A stretch of DNA of 64,000 nucleotides, from the NCBI GenBank assembly GCA_013112575.1, contig JABFGG010000001.1, positions 310,001 to 374,000 on the forward strand. The letters run 5' to 3'. The notes below the pieces were generated by a model, which searched no databases, was not told the origin of the DNA, and was given only the letters and a program-made list of their open reading frames with translations. The position numbers and the translations under genes were made by a program. Shown here piece after piece: positions 58,406-64,000 of the stretch (positions are counted from its first letter, which is position 1; each line of letters starts with the position of its first letter). Source of the DNA: Chloroflexota bacterium. GTDB taxonomy: Bacteria > Chloroflexota > Anaerolineae > Anaerolineales > UBA11579.

Positions 58406-59392
58406 ATGAAATTACTTATCCTCGGCGGCACCCAGTTCTATGGACGGCACTTGGTTGAAGCTGCCTTGACCGCAGGCTATCAAGTCACCCTCTTTAACCG
58501 CGGCCAGACCAACCCCGACCTCTACCCCGAAGTGGAAAGGTTCACAGGTGACCGCGACGGCAACCTTGAGGTTCTCAAAGGTCGTTCTTGGGATGCGGTG
58601 ATTGACCCCAGTGGCTATCTTCCCGGTATCGTGCGCCAGTCTGCAGAACTGTTGGCAGATGCCGTTGAGCACTACACTTTCATTTCCAGCATATCCGTCT
58701 TCTCGGACTTCTCTGAGATCGGCATCACGGAAGACTCACCGGTTGCCACTCTGGAAGATGAAAGCGTTGAAGAAGTCACCCCTGAGACCTATGGCGCACT
58801 CAAGGCGCTTTGCGAGCAGACTGTGGAAACAGCCTTGCCCGGCAGGACACTGGTCATTCGCCCCGGCCTCATCGTGGGGCCCTACGACCCCACTGACCGC
58901 TTCACCTACTGGCCCTGGCGCGTCGCACAGGGTGGACGCGTACTGGCTCCTGGGGATGGTTCTTCCCCTGCGCAGTTGATCGATGCGCGTGACCTGGCTG
59001 AGTGGAACCTGCGCCTCGTGGAGCAGCGCGTTACCGGTATTTATAATGCTACTGGCCCGGACAAAGCCCTCACCCTCAAAGACCTGCTGGAAAGTAACCG
59101 GGAAGTAAGCGGCAGCGATGCCGAATTCGTGTGGGCCGATGCAGAGTTCTTGAGCGAACACGAAATTGCTGCCTGGTCGGATATGCCCATGTGGATTGAT
59201 GGGGAGGACTTTGCAGGCTTTTCGCAGGTGGATGTCAGCAAAGCCTTAGCTGCCAGGCTGACCTTCCTCCCCTTATCCGACACCATCCGCGATACCCTCG
59301 CCTGGGCCAATACTCGCCCCGCCGATCATGAATGGAAAGCGGGGTTGAGTAAAGAGAGGGAAGGGGAGTTGCTAGCATCTATTAAGGGATAG
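58406..59392 (+). CDS. NAD(P)-dependent epimerase/dehydratase-like SDR
   Basis: A 328-residue protein of the extended/atypical SDR type. It opens MKLLILGGTQFYGRHLVEAAL (Rossmann glycine motif GGTxFxGR) and LFNRGQTNPDLYPEVE. TFISSISVFSDF provides the serine region, TYGALKALCEQ carries the catalytic-type YxxxK, and VIRPGLIVGPYDPTDRFTYWPWRVAQGG is typical of epimerases and chloroplast RNA-binding-like SDRs. Substrates cannot be named; nucleotide sugars are one option. AAGGA lies about 10 nt before the ATG at 58406. The HEAT-like gene follows 7 nt after its stop. Confidence 0.85.
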   Translation: MKLLILGGTQFYGRHLVEAALTAGYQVTLFNRGQTNPDLYPEVERFTGDRDGNLEVLKGRSWDAVIDPSGYLPGIVRQSAELLADAVEHYTFISSISVFSDFSEIGITEDSPVATLEDESVEEVTPETYGALKALCEQTVETALPGRTLVIRPGLIVGPYDPTDRFTYWPWRVAQGGRVLAPGDGSSPAQLIDARDLAEWNLRLVEQRVTGIYNATGPDKALTLKDLLESNREVSGSDAEFVWADAEFLSEHEIAAWSDMPMWIDGEDFAGFSQVDVSKALAARLTFLPLSDTIRDTLAWANTRPADHEWKAGLSKEREGELLASIKG

Positions 59393-59399
59393 GTTAGTT

Positions 59400-60659
59400 A
59401 TGGCCGATATAAAAAGAATTCTCGAGAATCTGCGGAATAGCGACTTAGAAATTCGTGAGGAAGGATTGAAGCAGATACGTGAATTTGATAAGAAACTCAG
59501 TCATAGAGATATTCAGATTCTGTTGGAAGCTTCCATTGAGGAATTCCCTGACCTGAGGTGGGATTTCAATAATTCAAAGCACGAAATAATTCAGTTATTA
59601 ACTAAGTATATTTCGGATGAGCATATCCCACTGGTAGTTGACGCCTTTCCAAACTATGATGGCTTAACCAAGTCTCAGGCTTTACAGTTGCTTGGGCAAT
59701 TAGAAAGTCAGAAGGCAGCCCGAACCTTGCTTCAACTTTTGGACTTATCTGCCTCTGAATTAGAATTTAAGTTTGGGTCAGGTTATCTAGTTCATGGTCA
59801 GCCTCATCACGCAGACATTTTTTTCCCAGACTTACTTAATTATTTGGACATCGAACCCCTGGTTGGGCACATCTTAGGATTGTGTTTGAAATGTTTTGAA
59901 AATGGTTTACTTGACCCAGGACAATTGGATAGTGACTCTGGCAAGCTGATACGTCTATGTGAATCTTACCGAGAACAGGTTCGCCACATGGAAAAGGATG
60001 AGGATCATAAGTGGATTTGGGAAGATGAATACCTTTCTATAAGGGGAGACTTTGCCATTTTGATAGACTTGTTTGGATATTTCAATCACCCAGAAGTAGA
60101 TAGAGAACTGGCTATTGCTGCGGAAGCGGATGATCCTAAAATTCGGATGTTCGCAATTATTTCCAGATTGCGCAAAGGAAAGAAGGTTGATGTTAGTGAA
60201 CTAACTCCAATAGCTGCATATTCTGAAACCAGAATGTGGCTTTATAAAATGCTCCTTTCACTTGATAAAGTCGCCTTGTATCCTCTCGAATACTTTTCGC
60301 AAGAAGCTTTTGCAGAATCAGAAATGGTCGATTGGTTATCATTTGGAACAGAGTTGGGCAAAGTGCCGGATGAGATCGAATTGATGAAAGTGTTTGAACT
60401 AGATGTGGGCACTACTGCCGGAAAGATTTTGTATTATTTATATCGCTTTAGAACTTTCCCTCCACATTGGGCCGCTAAAGATGGTTGGATGGCTGGTGTT
60501 TCGGGACCATTTATTAAGTCCGACGAGCCAAGTCCAGACAGTTATGGGGAAACCTTCAGTACATTCAAAGCATGGCAGAGCTTGACCCCGGAAGAACACC
60601 TTAGAGATATCCAGGAAATACTAAATAGATGGCGAAGCCGCCACAACAAACTGAACTAG
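59400..60659 (+). CDS. HEAT-like repeat protein, uncharacterised
   Basis: A 419-residue soluble protein of paired helices, with units such as LENLRNSDLEIREEGLKQIR, LLGQLESQKAARTLLQLL and AAEADDPKIRMFAIISRLRK that resemble HEAT/PBS-lyase-like repeats. There is a distinctive His-rich YLVHGQPHHADIFFPD segment and a C-terminal WQSLTPEEHLRDIQEIL. Helical-repeat proteins are mostly protein-interaction scaffolds. The gene is visibly richer in A and T than its neighbours, which suggests horizontal acquisition or relaxed codon use. The SDR gene is only 7 nt upstream, but a ribosome site is not obvious. Confidence 0.65.
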   Translation: MADIKRILENLRNSDLEIREEGLKQIREFDKKLSHRDIQILLEASIEEFPDLRWDFNNSKHEIIQLLTKYISDEHIPLVVDAFPNYDGLTKSQALQLLGQLESQKAARTLLQLLDLSASELEFKFGSGYLVHGQPHHADIFFPDLLNYLDIEPLVGHILGLCLKCFENGLLDPGQLDSDSGKLIRLCESYREQVRHMEKDEDHKWIWEDEYLSIRGDFAILIDLFGYFNHPEVDRELAIAAEADDPKIRMFAIISRLRKGKKVDVSELTPIAAYSETRMWLYKMLLSLDKVALYPLEYFSQEAFAESEMVDWLSFGTELGKVPDEIELMKVFELDVGTTAGKILYYLYRFRTFPPHWAAKDGWMAGVSGPFIKSDEPSPDSYGETFSTFKAWQSLTPEEHLRDIQEILNRWRSRHNKLN

Positions 60660-60755
60660 TTTTATTTGCAATTCCGAACGCAGCGAGGAATCCCTCAGCG
60701 CATCATCCCTAATCCGCTTACATTTGTGCTATTCGTGTCATTCGTTATAACCTTC

Positions 60756-61961
60756 TCACTCCCCCGCAACCTCAACCCTCACCTCTGTGCTGCTCGGAGC
60801 AAAAATCCCCAAACCAAGATACTCGGCCTGCACGGAAGCTATTTCAGCGCTATTCAGCGTCAACGTACAAACACCCTCCCTGACTGTTGCTGTACAACTC
60901 TCCTCCCCAGCCGAAATGGTCACTTCACCCTGTAATAATCCCATGTCGGCCAGTTCATAACGCAGCTCAAATTCGTTTTCCGCGTCCCTCATATAAGCAT
61001 CCAGGTAAGGTGAGTAGGTTTCAATACGGATGAGGTCTTCCAGGGGATAAAAACGCATGATGCGCAGGTAGCCACTGCCACCTTCTTCCATGCCCTGGTA
61101 ATCGGCCATCAGCTGGTAGATGGTGCGGTTGCGCACGGTGTCGGTGCGCTGCCCCACGCCGGGGATGTGGCCTGAGAGTACCAGTTCGACGTTGTCGTAA
61201 GGGGCGACCATTTTTTGCCACAAGTTGATGGCGTTGTTTTTCCCGTCGGAGTTCTTTTTGCAATTCGGCAATCGGTAACCCTTGGTCTCTATGTAGGCGT
61301 GGGTGGTGACGATGCCTCTGCGGTCGGGATGTTCTTCTAGCACACCCTGTGCCCAGGCGACGGCTTCATCTGTGGGGCAGTATTGCATGTGCAGGATGAG
61401 GAACTCCTCCATGCCTGCCGAAAACAACTGGTAATTGTTCTTGTTGCCGCTAATGCTGCCGCCCCACCACTCGTACTCCTCAAAGCGCGCCGCCGGGAAA
61501 TATTCATTGTACAGGATGGCCGTGCCATCAAGCTGCATGTCGTGGTTGCCGGGCAACACCCCATAGGGCACCACCCCGTCCAGCATGCCCATGGCCTGAT
61601 CGGCCAGGACCCATTGCTCCTCGAACTGGTCGTCGTGCTGTACGATGTCTCCCACGTGGGAGACGAAGGCCACGTTCAGTTTTTCGTGATGGTCAACGAT
61701 CCATTGGGTTTGGGATAGATAGATGTCAGGATATTTCTGGGAATAATATTGCGTGTCGGGCAAGACGATGATCGCAAAAGGCTCACTGCTGGGCACTGTA
61801 TCTACACTGAAATCGAAATCCACTTCACTGCCCACGGTGAGCGGCTGATTGGGGTCATAGCTTAGTTCAATGCTGGTCGGTGTTCTTTGGGCCACGTTAC
61901 AGCCCACCAGCACAAGCAGGAAGAGGCTTAAAAGTAGAGAAAGTTTGAATCTAAATGCCAT
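60756..61961 (-). CDS. Metallophosphoesterase lipoprotein
   Basis: A 401-residue predicted lipoprotein with signal MAFRFKLSLLLSLFLLVLVGC (lipobox LVGC). The calcineurin-like phosphoesterase motifs are LPDTQYYS (the D-x-H position reads DTQ, as in related extracellular phosphatases), HVGDIVQHDD (GD), GNHD, TTHAY and SGHIPG. These histidines and aspartates bind two metals. The C-terminal ~90 residues (ELADMGLLQGEVTISAGEES) form an Ig-like beta domain with a Cys pair. Secreted members hydrolyse phosphodiesters or phosphomonoesters outside the cell. The substrate is not identifiable. Confidence 0.9.
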   Translation of the reverse strand: MAFRFKLSLLLSLFLLVLVGCNVAQRTPTSIELSYDPNQPLTVGSEVDFDFSVDTVPSSEPFAIIVLPDTQYYSQKYPDIYLSQTQWIVDHHEKLNVAFVSHVGDIVQHDDQFEEQWVLADQAMGMLDGVVPYGVLPGNHDMQLDGTAILYNEYFPAARFEEYEWWGGSISGNKNNYQLFSAGMEEFLILHMQYCPTDEAVAWAQGVLEEHPDRRGIVTTHAYIETKGYRLPNCKKNSDGKNNAINLWQKMVAPYDNVELVLSGHIPGVGQRTDTVRNRTIYQLMADYQGMEEGGSGYLRIMRFYPLEDLIRIETYSPYLDAYMRDAENEFELRYELADMGLLQGEVTISAGEESCTATVREGVCTLTLNSAEIASVQAEYLGLGIFAPSSTEVRVEVAGE

Positions 61962-62092
61962 GCAACAAGTACCTTATCCAAATCATAGTCTAGGCCATAA
62001 TTCTAGCACCAATAGTGTGCTTCTCTATCCCGCTCATACGATGCTCATTGGTCAAATTGGGTACAATGACTGTGGTCGCTTTTTAAACTACT

Positions 62093-63616
62093 ATGCCTCC
62101 AGAAATCCAGCCTCCCTTCTCCAAAATCCTCATTGCCAATCGCGGCGAGATCGCCGTACGCTTGATCCGCGCCTGCCGCGAAATGGGCATCGTCAGCGTG
62201 GCCGTGTATTCTGAGGCAGACGCCAATGCCCTACACACCCGCACAGCTGACGAGGCTGTCTTGATCGGTGCTGCAGAGGCCAGCGAGTCCTACCTCAACA
62301 TTGAACGGGTCGTGGACGCGGCTAAGGAAAGCGGTGCAGAAGCCATCCATCCTGGTTACGGTTTTCTGGCGGAGAACCCTGGTTCTGCCCAGGCGGTTGC
62401 TGATGCTAGTTTGACCTTCATCGGCCCTTCGCCTGAAGCCATGCGCGCTATGGGGGATAAAGCAGCAGCCCGCACCCTGATGGGAAAAGCTGGCGTGCCC
62501 CTCGTGCCCGGTTACCAGGGTGAGGACGACGACGAGTCTTTGCAAAAGGCAGCTAATGACATTGGCTATCCAGTATTGCTCAAGGCCGCTGCAGGTGGTG
62601 GCGGTAAGGGCATGCGTGTGGTGGAGAATCCCGATGAACTGGAGGAAGCGATTGGCGCTGCCCGCCGTGAGGCCCAGAACGCCTTTGGCGACCCACGCAT
62701 GATCGTTGAAAAATATGTCACCAACGCCCGCCATGTGGAGATACAGGTGCTGGCGGACAGCCACGGCAACACCCTACATCTCTTTGAACGCGAATGTTCC
62801 ATCCAGCGCCGTCACCAGAAGATCATCGAAGAGACTCCCTCGCCGTTATTGGATGATGAATTGCGCGATGTAATGGGCAAGGCTGCCGTTGCCGCCGCTG
62901 AAGCGGTTAGTTACGTCAACGCGGGTACGGTCGAATTCATCGTTGACCCCGACACGCGCCAGTTCTACTTCCTTGAGATGAACACGCGTTTGCAAGTCGA
63001 GCACCCCATCACCGAGATGTTGACCGGCCTCGATCTGGTCCAGTGGCAGATACGTATCGCTGCCGGAGAGAAACTCCCCCTCACCCAGGATGAATTGAGC
63101 ATGCGTGGCCATGCCATTGAATGCCGTCTGTATGCCGAAGACCCGGCCAGCGGCTTTTTGCCGGCCACGGGCATAATACTGGCTTGGCAGCCACCGGATG
63201 GCCCCGGTGTGCGCGTGGACAGCGGCATCTCTGCAGGGACTGAGGTCGGCGTTTATTACGATCCTCTGCTTGCCAAGATCATCGTGCAGGCCGAAGACCG
63301 CCCGGCTGCCATCCAGAAAATGAGGACAGCATTGCGAGATACAGTTGTACTGGGCCTGACCACCAACCGCGAGTTTCTGCTGGACGTGCTGGTTCACGAG
63401 ACATTCCAAAAAGGCACGGCCACCACGGCCTTCATAGCCCAGCACATGAATCCCTGGTTACCGGATGAATATGTTCCCGTAGAGGCCTTGATCGCCGCCG
63501 CTATTTCTGAGTTTCATAGCCCATCCAACACCGGTGCTAATCTAAGTACCTCTGAAAATGATCCTTATAGCCCCTGGAAGCGTCTCAAGGGATTCCGCAT
63601 GGGGATGGGCCAATGA
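62093..63616 (+). CDS. Acyl-CoA carboxylase biotin carboxylase subunit
   Basis: A 507-residue ATP-grasp biotin carboxylase. FSKILIANRGEIAVRLIRAC opens the N-terminal domain; AIHPGYGFLAENP, KAAAGGGGKGMRVV (ATP loop), CSIQRRHQKIIEETPSP, FYFLEMNTRLQVEHPITE and HAIECRLYAEDP are the diagnostic motifs. It makes carboxybiotin from bicarbonate and ATP. It lacks the biotin carrier domain of full alpha subunits; that domain is encoded by the next gene, overlapping by 4 nt (ATGA). With the carboxyltransferase at 47571 it probably forms a methylcrotonyl- or propionyl-CoA carboxylase, although the two loci are about 13 kb apart. Confidence 0.94.
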   Translation: MPPEIQPPFSKILIANRGEIAVRLIRACREMGIVSVAVYSEADANALHTRTADEAVLIGAAEASESYLNIERVVDAAKESGAEAIHPGYGFLAENPGSAQAVADASLTFIGPSPEAMRAMGDKAAARTLMGKAGVPLVPGYQGEDDDESLQKAANDIGYPVLLKAAAGGGGKGMRVVENPDELEEAIGAARREAQNAFGDPRMIVEKYVTNARHVEIQVLADSHGNTLHLFERECSIQRRHQKIIEETPSPLLDDELRDVMGKAAVAAAEAVSYVNAGTVEFIVDPDTRQFYFLEMNTRLQVEHPITEMLTGLDLVQWQIRIAAGEKLPLTQDELSMRGHAIECRLYAEDPASGFLPATGIILAWQPPDGPGVRVDSGISAGTEVGVYYDPLLAKIIVQAEDRPAAIQKMRTALRDTVVLGLTTNREFLLDVLVHETFQKGTATTAFIAQHMNPWLPDEYVPVEALIAAAISEFHSPSNTGANLSTSENDPYSPWKRLKGFRMGMGQ

Positions 63617-64000
63617 GGTTGAGTTATCTGGCCAATGGCCACAACCATGATGTGGACCTGGAGAAAGGTGAAGGGGGCTATCGCGTCACAGTCGGCGACA
63701 GCAGTCAGGTCGTGCAGGTCAATTCCTCTACTGATGGGGCGTTGCAATTGCTCATCGATGGCAAAATGCTCAAGGCTCACGTGGCCGCTGAAGGTAAGCA
63801 ACGATATGTGTGGCTGAACGGCAAGAGCTATTCTTTTGAAAAACCCTCCGGTTCGGCGCGCCGCGGAGCTGCTGCCGAGGCAGGCGGGGATGGTATTTTA
63901 CGGGCACCCATGCCCGGCCAGGTGCGCCAGGTACTCGTGAACGAAGGTGACCAGGTTGAGAACGGTCAGACGCTTTTGCTATTAGAAGCCATGAAGATGG
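63613..64000 (+). CDS. Biotin carrier protein (biotin/lipoyl domain), 3' end outside window
   Basis: 129 codons are visible, and the gene runs past the right edge. Residues 1-75 form a beta-rich region (VTVGDSSQVVQVNSSTDGAL), residues about 96-129 the start of the biotinyl domain with RAPMPGQVRQVLVNEGDQVE and LLLLEAMKM, whose lysine at residue 128 is the biotinylation site. The ATG at 63613 overlaps the biotin carboxylase stop, so the two are coupled and act together in acyl-CoA carboxylation. Confidence 0.92.
   Translation, partial: MRLSYLANGHNHDVDLEKGEGGYRVTVGDSSQVVQVNSSTDGALQLLIDGKMLKAHVAAEGKQRYVWLNGKSYSFEKPSGSARRGAAAEAGGDGILRAPMPGQVRQVLVNEGDQVENGQTLLLLEAMKM

Overview
The window reads as a chromosomal segment of a Chloroflexota bacterium, most likely Anaerolineae-like. 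This is inferred from the gene mix: very large secreted SdrD B-repeat proteins, many lipoproteins without outer-membrane machinery, MutS2, LuxR-type two-component systems, GT39/GT87 glycosyltransferases, short intergenic palindromes and moderately high GC. No rRNA, tRNA, phage, transposase or CRISPR array was recognised.

Layout. 1-3.3 kb (minus): a partial PLP trans-sulfuration enzyme, an ACAD10/11-like acyl-CoA dehydrogenase, a DinB protein and an SH3 lipoprotein. 3.4-8.3 kb (minus): two paralogous secreted acidic beta-helix proteins. 8.3-8.9 kb: a gene-free stretch with a strong candidate for a rod-shaped (6S-like) small RNA. 8.9-12.5 kb: mutS2, an NTF2-like protein, a membrane protein and a second candidate small RNA. 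12.5-17 kb (minus): PlsC-type acyltransferase, UMF1-type MFS transporter and twin SGNH proteins, one of which has lost catalytic residues. 17-20.8 kb (minus): response regulator, histidine kinase and ABC-2 transporter, divergent from an Lnt-like acyltransferase. 22.5-25 kb (plus): a three-gene set matching the SxtK/SxtJ/SxtI arrangement around a NodU-type carbamoyltransferase. 25.1-32 kb (minus): a 2291-residue secreted SdrD B-repeat protein ending in LPETG followed by a sortase domain in the same chain.

32-36.8 kb: DMT transporter, PTP-type phosphatase, GT39 glycosyltransferase, DoxX-like and DUF5996 proteins. 36.8-41 kb (minus): a tight five-gene operon of HPPK (FolK), two pteridine-reductase-like SDRs, one classical SDR and a GT4 glycosyltransferase, a combination suggesting a modified and possibly glycosylated pterin. 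41.2-44.6 kb: ICMT-like methyltransferase, a soluble DUF2156 (LysX/MprF C-terminal type) protein, small membrane and lipoproteins, and a coding remnant. 44.8-47.3 kb: a RecD/Pif1-like pseudo-helicase joined to an acidic linker, a membrane span and an SH3 domain. 47.6-49.2 kb: methylcrotonyl-CoA carboxylase-type carboxyltransferase; its likely partners, a biotin carboxylase and a separate biotin carrier protein, lie at 62.1-64 kb and run off the window. 49.2-53.7 kb: tandem WD40 lipoproteins. 53.7-62 kb: zinc-binding protein, CPBP protease, GNAT protein, a twice-frameshifted membrane protein, GT87, a lipoprotein, an SDR, a HEAT-like protein and a metallophosphoesterase lipoprotein.

Together the region is rich in cell-surface and envelope functions: sortase-type anchoring, glycosyl and acyl transfer, carbamoylation, and lipoproteins with propeller and SH3 folds. 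Housekeeping catabolism (leucine or acyl-CoA degradation) and pterin chemistry are interspersed. All family assignments come from reading motifs; no database search was run.
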